Source of the DNA: Extensimonas soli
GTDB lineage: Bacteria > Pseudomonadota > Gammaproteobacteria > Burkholderiales > Burkholderiaceae_C
DNA: 64,000 nucleotides
Direction: 5' to 3'
Assembly (NCBI RefSeq): GCF_029211265.1
Contig: NZ_JARGEL010000032.1
Span: 1 to 64,000 of the forward strand
Positions 48,735 to 56,380 of this stretch are shown here, piece after piece (position 1 is the first letter of the stretch; each line of letters begins with the position of its first letter). The notes beneath the pieces are model-generated. The model did not search any database and had not been told where the DNA came from. It saw only the letters and a program-made list of their open reading frames with translations. A program made the position numbers and the translations under genes.

Positions 48735-49169
48735 TCAGCCTTCGATGTTGGGCGGCCACTGTTCGTTGTTGACCTCGCCGGTCCACTTGAGGAACTCGAC
48801 CAGGTCATCGAGCTGCTGCTCGGTCAGGTTGAATTGCGGCATCTGGCGGCGGTGCGGCGCGCCCGTGGGCTGCGCCTTGATCCAGGCCTTGATGAAGTCG
48901 CCCCCGCGGCGCTTGTACACATTGCCCAGCTCGGGCGCGAAATAGGCGCCCTCGCCCAGCAGCGTGTGGCAGCCTATGCAGTTGCGCGTCTCCCAGACTT
49001 TTTTGCCCGCGACCACCGCAGGGGTGATCGCCTGCGCGTGCGAGCGCTCGGGAATGCGGCGTTCGCTGTCGAACACGATGGCCGCGAACAGCAGCGCGAA
49101 AAACACGCTGCCACCGTAAAACATATTGCGGGCGGTCTGTTTGGTAAACCCGCTTTGCGCTTGGCTCAT
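48735..49169 (-). CDS. norC: nitric oxide reductase cytochrome c subunit
   Basis: A 144-residue membrane-anchored monoheme cytochrome c. An uncleaved N-terminal helix ('MFYGGSVFFALLFAAIVFD') precedes the heme site C64-IGC-H68 and the distal methionine in 'RRQMPQFNL'. It hands electrons to NorB. It is the first gene of the minus-strand nor operon, behind the Dnr-type palindrome at 49228-49245. Confidence 0.97.
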   Translation of the reverse strand: MSQAQSGFTKQTARNMFYGGSVFFALLFAAIVFDSERRIPERSHAQAITPAVVAGKKVWETRNCIGCHTLLGEGAYFAPELGNVYKRRGGDFIKAWIKAQPTGAPHRRQMPQFNLTEQQLDDLVEFLKWTGEVNNEQWPPNIEG

Positions 49170-49227
49170 GGAAGGCCTCCGTCACTGGTTGATGGAACGA
49201 ATCCTCCTTTTTTGCTCGGGTATCGTC

Positions 49228-49245
49228 CTTGAACCAGTTCAAGGA
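49228..49245. promoter_or_regulatory. Dnr/Fnr-type operator between norC and the divergent genes
   Basis: CCTTGAAC-CA-GTTCAAGG is a perfect 18-base palindrome whose core TTGAA-CCAG-TTCAA matches the TTGAT-N4-ATCAA layout of Fnr/Dnr/Nnr boxes with A/T swapped at the inner position. Its centre is about 67 bases from the norC ATG and about 41 bases from the divergent DUF59 ATG. Confidence 0.75.
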
Positions 49246-49277
49246 ACAACGACGACAGGCCCCGCACAGTGGAGGCC

Positions 49278-49598
49278 ATGAACAAGCAAGATGAAGCAGG
49301 CGGGCTGCATGCCGCCGTGATGGCTGCGCTGGCCAGCGTGGACGACCCCGAAATGGGGGAAAACCTGGTGGACCTGGGCGTGGTCGGCCGCGTCGAGCTG
49401 GACGGCGGCTGCGTGCGCGTGCACCTGATCCCCACGAGTGCGACCTGCCCGATGGCGGACGTGATGCTCGAAGACGCCCTGGCCGCCGTGCAGCGCGCCT
49501 GCCCGCCCGGCACCGAGGTGGACGTGCGCATGGACTGGGACACGGAATGGTCGCCCGAGCGCCTGTCGCCCGCGCTGCGCGAGCGCTTCGGATGGTGA
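49278..49598 (+). CDS. MIP18/DUF59 family protein (metal-sulfur cluster assembly type)
   Basis: A 106-residue protein with 'ALASVDDPEMGENLVDLGVV' and the conserved cysteine region 'TSATCPMADVMLEDAL', as in SufT/PaaD-type DUF59 proteins involved in Fe-S maturation. Its location, divergent from norC and sharing the Dnr-type palindrome, suggests co-expression with denitrification genes. ATG 49278 with GGAGG upstream is preferred to a GTG at 49269. Confidence 0.85.
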   Translation: MNKQDEAGGLHAAVMAALASVDDPEMGENLVDLGVVGRVELDGGCVRVHLIPTSATCPMADVMLEDALAAVQRACPPGTEVDVRMDWDTEWSPERLSPALRERFGW

Positions 49599-50686
49599 GC
49601 GCCGCACGCAGCCGCCGCACCGAGCCGCCCCCGCTGCCGCGCTGGGCCGTGGGCGCGGTGGCGCTGATGGCCGTGCTTAACCTGCTGGGTGCCCTGGTCG
49701 GCGGCCTGGTGCGCGTGGGTGCGCTGCCGGTGCAGGCGCTCGGACCCACGGGTGCACACGCCACGGGCGCACACGGCGCGCTGATGGTGGCGGGTTTCTT
49801 CGGCGCGCTGATCGCGCTCGAACGCGCGGTCGCGCTGCGGCGCGGCCTCTGGGTGCCCGTGCTCGCGGCGCTGGGCGGCTGGCTGGGCTGGGGCGGTGGC
49901 CTCTGGGCCGCGGCCAGTACCCTGTGGGTCGCCTCGGCGCTGGGGTTGGTGTGGCTTTACGTCTGGGCCGGAGCGCACCGCGCGTTGTCCCTGCCGCTGG
50001 CCGTGGAGGCCTCGGGCACGGTGGCACTGGTGCTTGCAAACGCCGCCTTTGTCGTCTTTGCCGCCGCCCACCCCGACGCAGCGCGCACAGGCTGGGGCGC
50101 CTTTCTCGTGCTGACCATCGCAGGCGAGCGGCGCGAACTGACGCGCCTGGTCAAGCTGCCGCCCTGGGCTGCACAGGCCTTTTTGCTGGTCTGGGCCGGT
50201 GCGGCAGTGGCGGTGTTGCTGGCGTTGCTCGGGCTGGGCCTGGCGGACACGGTCTGGTGGGTGGCCACGGCGCTGTTGGCCGTCTGGCTGCTGCGCTTCG
50301 ATGTGGCGACGCGCCAATGGCGCGCACGCGGCTGGGCCGGGCACACGGCGATCTGCCTGCTAGTGGGCTACGGCTGGCTCGCGCTGGCCGCCGCGCTGGG
50401 CCTGGCGGGGCAGGCGGTTGCCTGGCACGTGCTCTGGCTGGGCTTTGTGTTGGCCATGGTCTTCGGCCACGCGCCCATCATGCTGCCCGCGCTGGCCGGC
50501 TGGCGCCCCGCACCCACGCGCTGGGCGCTGCTGCCGCTGGGCGTGCTCGGCGCAAGCGTGCTGCTGCGGGTGCTGGCCTCGATCGGCGGCTGGCCGGCCG
50601 GGCTGGCGCTGGCCGGTGCCGGCCATGCGCTGGCCTTGGTGCTGTTCGGTGTGGTGATGGTGCGCGCGGTGCGGCGCGGGCGGTAG
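49592..50686 (+). CDS. NnrS-like polytopic membrane protein
   Basis: A 364-residue, very hydrophobic protein with roughly ten to twelve helices, rich in Ala, Leu, Gly and Trp. 'GPTGAHATGAHGALMVAGFF', 'LTIAGERRELTRLVKLPPWA' and 'VLAMVFGHAPIMLPALAGWR' recall the NnrS family, heme- and copper-containing proteins linked to nitrosative stress, but it is divergent and the call is tentative. It overlaps the DUF59 gene by 7 bases, so they form one operon. Confidence 0.6.
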   Translation: MVSAARSRRTEPPPLPRWAVGAVALMAVLNLLGALVGGLVRVGALPVQALGPTGAHATGAHGALMVAGFFGALIALERAVALRRGLWVPVLAALGGWLGWGGGLWAAASTLWVASALGLVWLYVWAGAHRALSLPLAVEASGTVALVLANAAFVVFAAAHPDAARTGWGAFLVLTIAGERRELTRLVKLPPWAAQAFLLVWAGAAVAVLLALLGLGLADTVWWVATALLAVWLLRFDVATRQWRARGWAGHTAICLLVGYGWLALAAALGLAGQAVAWHVLWLGFVLAMVFGHAPIMLPALAGWRPAPTRWALLPLGVLGASVLLRVLASIGGWPAGLALAGAGHALALVLFGVVMVRAVRRGR

Positions 50687-50749
50687 TGCCCGAGTCGTCG
50701 GCGTGTTGCAGGCATACTGCGCACGAATCAACGACGCTTCGCACTGACC

Positions 50750-53566
50750 ATGGGTACAGCGCCCGTGGGCGGGGCTGCTTTTGCCATGAAACCCGAAGAA
50801 AAAGCGCGCCAACGCATCGACGACAAACTCGTGTCCGCCGGCTGGGTGGTGCAGGACGTGAAGCAGCTCGACTTGTCTGCCGGAGTCGGCGTTGCCGTGC
50901 GCGAATACCCCACCGACACCGGCCCGGCGGATTACGTGCTGTTCGTCCACCGCAATGCGGTGGGGGTGATCGAGGCCAAGAAAGACAACGCGGGCGAAAA
51001 CATCACGGTGGTCGAAAGCCAGACCGCGCGCTACGCCACTGCCAACCTCAAGTGGCGCAAAGACAACACGCCCCTGCGCTTCCTGTTCGAGGCCACGGGC
51101 CAGATCATCCGCTTTACCGACAACGCCGACCCGGCGCCGCGTTCGCGCGAAATCTTCCACTTCTTCAGGTCCGAAACGCTGGCAGCCTGGCTCGCGCAGC
51201 CCAACACCCTGCGCCGCCGCCTGGCAGAGCACATGCCCGCGCTGCCAGAGCAAAACCTGCGCAGCTGCCAGATCAGCGCCGTCACGGGGCTGGAACAGTC
51301 GCTCGCGCAGAACAAGCCCCGTGCCCTCGTGCACATGGCCACCGGTGCGGGCAAAACCTTCACCGCCATCACGGCGGTGTATCGCCTGCTCAAGTTTGGT
51401 GGCGCCCGGCGCGTCCTGTTTCTGGTCGATACGCGCAACCTTGGCAAGCAGGCCCAGCAGGAGTTCATGGCCTACACGCCGCCGGACGATGCCCGCAAGT
51501 TCACCGAGCTCTACAACGTGCAGCGGCTGGCCTCGCCCAGCATAGACCCGCACGCGCAGGTGTGCATCAGCACCATCCAGCGCATGTATTCCATCCTGAG
51601 TGGCGAGCCGATCGACGAGTCGGCCGAAGACGTGTCGCTGAATGAGGTGCAGCAGACCGCCAGGCAGGAAAAGCTCGTCCGCTACAACCCCGCCGTGCCG
51701 GTGGAAACCTTCGACTTCATCGTCATCGACGAGTGCCACCGCAGCATCTACAACCTGTGGAAGCAGGTGCTCGACTATTTCGACGCCTTCCTGATAGGCC
51801 TTACCGCCACGCCCGACAAACGCACTTTTGGCTTTTTCAACGAAAACATCGTTGCCGAATACACCTATGAGCAATCCGTGGCCGATGGCGTCAACGTCGG
51901 CTACGACGTGTACGAAATCGAAACCGAAATCACCCAAAAGGGCGCCGAACTCAAGGCCAAGGAATGGGTGGACCACCGCGAACGCGCCACGCGCAAGAAA
52001 CGCTGGGCAGAAACTGAGGAAGACACCCCCTACACCGGCAAGGAGCTGGACCGCTCCGTCGTGAACCCGAGCCAGATCCGCCAGGTGATCCAGGCCATGA
52101 AAACCGCGGTGGAAACAGAAATCTTCCCCACCCGCACCGAGACGCCCAAGACCCTGATTTTTGCCAAAACCGACAGCCACGCCGACGACATCATCCAGAT
52201 CGTGCGCGAGGTTTACGGGCAGGGCAACGCCTTTTGCAAAAAGGTCACCTACCGTGCCGAAGAAGACGCCGACAGCATCCTCAGCAGCTTTCGCAACGAC
52301 TACCACCCGCGCATCGCCGTCACCGTGGACATGATCGCCACCGGCACCGACGTAAAGCCCCTGGAGGTGCTGCTGTTCATGCGCGACGTGCGCAGCAAGG
52401 GCTACTACGAGCAGATGAAAGGGCGCGGCGTGCGCAGCCTGGATGGCGACAGCCTGAGGCGCGTCAGCAACAGCGCCGACGGCGCCAAAACCCGCTTCGT
52501 GCTCATCGACGCCGTGGGCGTGGAAAAAAGCCTCAAGACCGAAAGCCGTCCGCTGGAAAAGAAACCCGGCGTGCCGCTGAAAGACCTGCTGCAAGGCGTG
52601 GCCATGGGCAGCCGCGACGAAGACACCGTGCTCAGCCTGGCCAACCGGCTGGTGCGGCTGGCCAAGCAGCTGGACGCCAAAGCGCAGGCCCGCATCGCCA
52701 AAGCCAGTGGCGGCATCCCGGTGGCCGATCTGGGCAAAGCCCTGATCGTTGCACTCGACCCCGACGCCATCGTGCAAGCCGCGCTGGCCACCGCCAGGGC
52801 CCAAGGCATCACGCGCAGCGAAGACACCCTGCTGCCCGAAGAAATCGAAGCCGCCCGCGCCGAGCGCGTGGCCGCTGCCTGCGCGCCCTTTGACAAACCG
52901 GAACTGCGCGACGAAATCGAAAACGCCCGCCGCGAGCGCGAACAGCTCATCGACCACATCAACCTCGACCAGGTCACGCACAGCGGCTTCTCAGAGCAGG
53001 CCCAGGCGCAGGCCCAGGCAGTGACCCAAACTTTTGCCGACTACCTCCGGCAGCACAAGGACGAAATCGCCGCGCTCGACTTCTTTTACCAGCAGCCCTA
53101 CCAGCGCCGCGCGCTCACCTTCGACATGGTCGAAGACCTGCACCAGCACCTGAGCAAGCCGCCGCTGATGCTCACCACCGAGCGCCTGTGGAGCGCCTAC
53201 GCCCGCGTGCAGGCCAGCAAGGTCAAAGGCACAGACCGCAAGCGCCAGCTCACCGACCTGGTGTCGCTGGTGCGCTTTGCGCTGGGGCTGGAGGGCGAAC
53301 TGCGGCCCTTTGCCGACGAAGTGGACAAGCGCTTTCAGGCCCGGATATTCCGCCACAACGCGCAGCGCGGCACCGCCTTCACGCCCGAGCAGACCGAATG
53401 GCTGCGCCTCATGAAAGACCACATCGCCAGCAGCTGCAGCATCAGCCGCGAAGATTTTGATTATGCGGAACTGGCCGACAAGGGCGGCCTGCAAAAAGTC
53501 TGGGGCCTGTTTGGTAAGGAACTGGATACCTTGATGAATGAAATGAATATGGAGTTGGTGGCGTGA
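50750..53566 (+). CDS. hsdR: type I restriction enzyme R subunit
   Basis: A 938-residue motor and nuclease subunit. The PD-(D/E)xK nuclease has D61 and E75-A-K77 ('PADYVLFVHRNAVGVIEAKK'); the SF2 translocase has Walker A 'ATGAGKT' at 197-203, DECH at 327-330 and 'GLTATP'. The C-terminal part matches EcoEI-type R subunits, suggesting type IB. Starts at 50750 or 50786 are possible; neither has a strong Shine-Dalgarno. It overlaps hsdS by 4 bases (GTGA). The enzyme needs HsdM and HsdS encoded downstream to cut unmodified DNA. Confidence 0.95.
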   Translation: MGTAPVGGAAFAMKPEEKARQRIDDKLVSAGWVVQDVKQLDLSAGVGVAVREYPTDTGPADYVLFVHRNAVGVIEAKKDNAGENITVVESQTARYATANLKWRKDNTPLRFLFEATGQIIRFTDNADPAPRSREIFHFFRSETLAAWLAQPNTLRRRLAEHMPALPEQNLRSCQISAVTGLEQSLAQNKPRALVHMATGAGKTFTAITAVYRLLKFGGARRVLFLVDTRNLGKQAQQEFMAYTPPDDARKFTELYNVQRLASPSIDPHAQVCISTIQRMYSILSGEPIDESAEDVSLNEVQQTARQEKLVRYNPAVPVETFDFIVIDECHRSIYNLWKQVLDYFDAFLIGLTATPDKRTFGFFNENIVAEYTYEQSVADGVNVGYDVYEIETEITQKGAELKAKEWVDHRERATRKKRWAETEEDTPYTGKELDRSVVNPSQIRQVIQAMKTAVETEIFPTRTETPKTLIFAKTDSHADDIIQIVREVYGQGNAFCKKVTYRAEEDADSILSSFRNDYHPRIAVTVDMIATGTDVKPLEVLLFMRDVRSKGYYEQMKGRGVRSLDGDSLRRVSNSADGAKTRFVLIDAVGVEKSLKTESRPLEKKPGVPLKDLLQGVAMGSRDEDTVLSLANRLVRLAKQLDAKAQARIAKASGGIPVADLGKALIVALDPDAIVQAALATARAQGITRSEDTLLPEEIEAARAERVAAACAPFDKPELRDEIENARREREQLIDHINLDQVTHSGFSEQAQAQAQAVTQTFADYLRQHKDEIAALDFFYQQPYQRRALTFDMVEDLHQHLSKPPLMLTTERLWSAYARVQASKVKGTDRKRQLTDLVSLVRFALGLEGELRPFADEVDKRFQARIFRHNAQRGTAFTPEQTEWLRLMKDHIASSCSISREDFDYAELADKGGLQKVWGLFGKELDTLMNEMNMELVA

Positions 53567-55086
53567 GTGAATTAAATCAACGCTTCCTTGCTGCCCTTGG
53601 GGAATTAGCAGATGAGCCTGTAGAGCAGACTGGGCCAACGAGCGATTTCGTTTATGTCGACATCAGCAGTATCGACCGTGAAAGCAAAAAAATCACCGAA
53701 GCCAAGCCATTGACGCTGTCGCAGGCTCCGAGTCGAGCCAAGCAGCTTCTTCGCGCCGGTGACGTGCTGGTTTCAATGACGCGTCCCAATCTGAACGCAG
53801 TCGCACTCGTCCCCGAGCAGCTTGATGGCGCAATCGGCTCCACAGGCTTTCATGTTCTCCGGTCCCGTTGGCTGCGCCCGGAATTTTTGCTTCGCCTGGT
53901 CCAATCACAACGCTTTGTGGACGAAATGTCAGCCCTCGTGCAGGGCGCGCTGTATCCTGCAGTGCGACCGAAGGACATTGCAGCGTTCACCTTCGTCTTC
54001 GAAACACCAGCGCAGCAATCCCGCATCGCCGCTAAACTCGAAGAACTGCTGTCCGACCTCGATGCCGGTGTGGCTGAACTCAAGGCTGCGCAGAAAAAAC
54101 TGGCGCAATACCGCCAGTCGCTGCTCAAAGCCGCAGTGGAAGGCGTGCTTACCGCTGAGTGGCGGGCGAAAAACACGCCATCGGAAACCGGGGCGCAATT
54201 GCTGCAGCGCATCCTTACCGAGCGCCGCGCCCGCTGGGAAGCCAGGCAGCTTGCCAGGTTTGCCGAACAAGGCAAAACCCCGCCCAAGGGCTGGCAAAAC
54301 AAATACCCCGAACCGGTGCAGCCAGATACCATCGGTTTGCCGGAATTGCCGCAGGGGTGGGTGTGGGCGAGCGGGGAGCAAATTTGCGATTTCATTACAA
54401 AGGGCACGACACCGCCGAAAGAGCTAGACCCAAGGGGGCAGAAAACAATTCCATTTTTGCGGGTTACGAATCTCACCAATCGTGGCGAGCTTGATCTGTC
54501 TGATGAAGTCTTTGTTTCTGTGGAGACGCATCGGGGTTTCCTGGCTCGATCTGCGGTCTATCCTAACGACGTGTTGATGAACATCGTTGGCCCACCTCTT
54601 GGGCAGGTTGCTGTAGTGCCACCAACTTTTGCTGAATGGAATATCAATCAGGCGATCGCAATATTCCGTTCGGTTGAGGGCGTACTGCCATCGTTCATTT
54701 GTCGCTATTTGCTCTCCCCAGTGGCTCAAAAGTGGCTCAAGTCTCGGTCCAAAACCACGGCAGGGCAGACCAATTTGACGCTGGAGGTATGTCGGAGCTT
54801 ACCGTTTCCTCTACCGCCCAAAGATGAGCAACAAGAGCTTCTCGGGAGTATTGAAACTGCGATGACTGCTTTATCCAGCCAAGAGCAGACCATAGACCAC
54901 GCCCTCCAACAATCCGTCGCCCAGCGCCAAAACATCCTGCGCGCCGCGTTCGCCGGCCAACTGGTGCCGCAAGACCTGAACGACGAGCCCGCCGCCGTGC
55001 TGCTTGCACGCATCCGCGCCGGGCGGGCGGCGCAAGCGGCCATGAAAACACCGCGCGGGGGCAAGCCGAGGGAGCGTCGTTCATGA
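53563..55086 (+). CDS. hsdS: type I restriction-modification specificity subunit
   Basis: A 507-residue S subunit with two target-recognition domains (about 10-165 and 260-420), a central conserved helix region ('AKLEELLSDLDAGVAELKAA') and a C-terminal one ('QRQNILRAAFAGQLVPQDL'). The repeated 'RQ..L.AA..G.L' pattern supports the half-repeat architecture. The second TRD (about 54360-54800) is visibly lower in G+C than its surroundings, as expected for exchangeable TRDs. GTG start overlapping the hsdR stop; the fic start overlaps its stop (ATGA). Confidence 0.93.
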   Translation: MSELNQRFLAALGELADEPVEQTGPTSDFVYVDISSIDRESKKITEAKPLTLSQAPSRAKQLLRAGDVLVSMTRPNLNAVALVPEQLDGAIGSTGFHVLRSRWLRPEFLLRLVQSQRFVDEMSALVQGALYPAVRPKDIAAFTFVFETPAQQSRIAAKLEELLSDLDAGVAELKAAQKKLAQYRQSLLKAAVEGVLTAEWRAKNTPSETGAQLLQRILTERRARWEARQLARFAEQGKTPPKGWQNKYPEPVQPDTIGLPELPQGWVWASGEQICDFITKGTTPPKELDPRGQKTIPFLRVTNLTNRGELDLSDEVFVSVETHRGFLARSAVYPNDVLMNIVGPPLGQVAVVPPTFAEWNINQAIAIFRSVEGVLPSFICRYLLSPVAQKWLKSRSKTTAGQTNLTLEVCRSLPFPLPPKDEQQELLGSIETAMTALSSQEQTIDHALQQSVAQRQNILRAAFAGQLVPQDLNDEPAAVLLARIRAGRAAQAAMKTPRGGKPRERRS

Positions 55087-56186
55087 ACCCCTATGTACCG
55101 GATGCCCTACCGCTGACGAACCTTGATCTGGGGCGTTTGCTGCCAAAAATCGGCCCGGCCAATGCGGCCTTGGCGCGTTACGACGGTTTGTTGCAAAGCG
55201 TGGTGAACCCGGCCGTGATGCTGTCGCCACTGACTCAGCGCGAAGCGGTGTTGTCGTCAAAAATCGAGGGTACGCAGGCCACGGTGGATGAGGTGTTGGA
55301 GTTTGAAGCCGGCATGGATTTCGATGCCGAAAAAACCAAGGATATTCAGGAAGTCGTCAATTACCGCAAAACCCTGACGCTGGCTGCGGCGGTGCTTGAC
55401 GAGGAGCCCCTCAGTCTTGGCCTGATCAGGCAGATGCATAGTGTGTTGATGGACAGCGTGCGCGGCGCCAACAAGGCGCCCGGCGAATTTCGGCGCGAGC
55501 AAAACTGGATTGGCGGCGCTGGCAGCACGATGGAGCAGGCCAGCTTTGTGCCGCCCTCGCCACTGCAATTGCTGGATCATTTGCAGGCCTGGGAAGCCTA
55601 TGTGGCGGGCGCGGACGTGGACGTGCTGTTGCAGTGCGCGGTCGCGCACGCGCAGTTTGAACTGATTCACCCATTCAAGGACGGCAATGGCCGCATCGGG
55701 CGGCTGCTGATTCCGCTGTTTCTGTTTCAAAAACGCGCGTTGGGCAGCCCGATGTTTTACCTGTCGGACTATCTGGAAGGGCACCGCGAGGTGTATTACG
55801 CCCGCCTTCAGGCCATCAGCCGCGAGGGCGACTGGACGGGGTGGATTGGGTTTTTTCTGGACGCGGTGGCACAGCAGGCGCTGGCCAACACCGAGAGGGT
55901 GCGCGCCATGATGGCGCTTTATGAGGACATGAAGCGCCGCATCGCCGAGCTGACCCGCTCGCAGCACGCCATTGCGGTTCTCGATGCCTTGTTTGATCGA
56001 CCGATTTTCCAGTCCGGCGACTTTGTGCAGCGCTCGGGCATCCCCAAACAGTCGGCCTTGCCCTTCTTGCGCAGTCTGCGGGAGGCTGGCATTTTGCAGG
56101 TGTTGCGCGAGAGCAGCGGTCGCCGTTCTGCGGTATTGGCCTTCCGGGAGCTGCTCAACTGCGCCGAAGGCCGCAAGGTTCTTTGA
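55083..56186 (+). CDS. class II Fic-domain protein inside the hsd operon
   Basis: A 367-residue Fic protein. The active-site loop 'HPFKDGNGRIGR' has catalytic H196. The N-terminal inhibitory helix motif S58-SKI-E62-G63 ('SSKIEG') matches the (S/T)xxxE(G/N) of class II Fic proteins, whose activity is restrained in cis. The C-terminus (about 290-360) looks like a winged helix ('SGDFVQRSGIPKQSALPFLR'). Fic proteins usually transfer AMP to target proteins. The ATGA overlap with hsdS shows translational coupling to the restriction operon; a role in controlling or replacing restriction is inference. Confidence 0.93.
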   Translation: MNPYVPDALPLTNLDLGRLLPKIGPANAALARYDGLLQSVVNPAVMLSPLTQREAVLSSKIEGTQATVDEVLEFEAGMDFDAEKTKDIQEVVNYRKTLTLAAAVLDEEPLSLGLIRQMHSVLMDSVRGANKAPGEFRREQNWIGGAGSTMEQASFVPPSPLQLLDHLQAWEAYVAGADVDVLLQCAVAHAQFELIHPFKDGNGRIGRLLIPLFLFQKRALGSPMFYLSDYLEGHREVYYARLQAISREGDWTGWIGFFLDAVAQQALANTERVRAMMALYEDMKRRIAELTRSQHAIAVLDALFDRPIFQSGDFVQRSGIPKQSALPFLRSLREAGILQVLRESSGRRSAVLAFRELLNCAEGRKVL

Positions 56187-56380
56187 GTCCGATCGGCTAC
56201 ACACAAACCAAATTGTGGACGGAATATGCAAAAAAACCGGACTCAAAATCTCTCGCACGTGGTGTGCCAGACGCAAATTTGCTGGCTGAAACGACCTTCC
56301 GATCAGCGAGGACGGTCATCCGTGGTCGTGCGATCAAGCAGGGAGTGCGATCTGTTTTGTTTTATTTGATGGACGTCTGA
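56183..56380 (+). CDS. possible small ORF bridging fic and hsdM
   Basis: A 65-codon frame from TTG 56183, overlapping the fic stop (TTGA), to TGA 56378-56380, overlapping the hsdM ATG (TGATG). It exactly fills the gap. Its third positions are much less G/C-biased than the neighbours, there is no Shine-Dalgarno and I recognise no family. It could equally be a degenerate remnant or an hsdM promoter region. Confidence 0.25.
   Translation: MSPIGYTQTKLWTEYAKKPDSKSLARGVPDANLLAETTFRSARTVIRGRAIKQGVRSVLFYLMDV

Noticed and set aside
50360-52981. 873-codon minus-strand frame across the NnrS-like gene and hsdR
   Set aside because: Antisense composition artefact; hsdR carries intact nuclease and helicase motifs.
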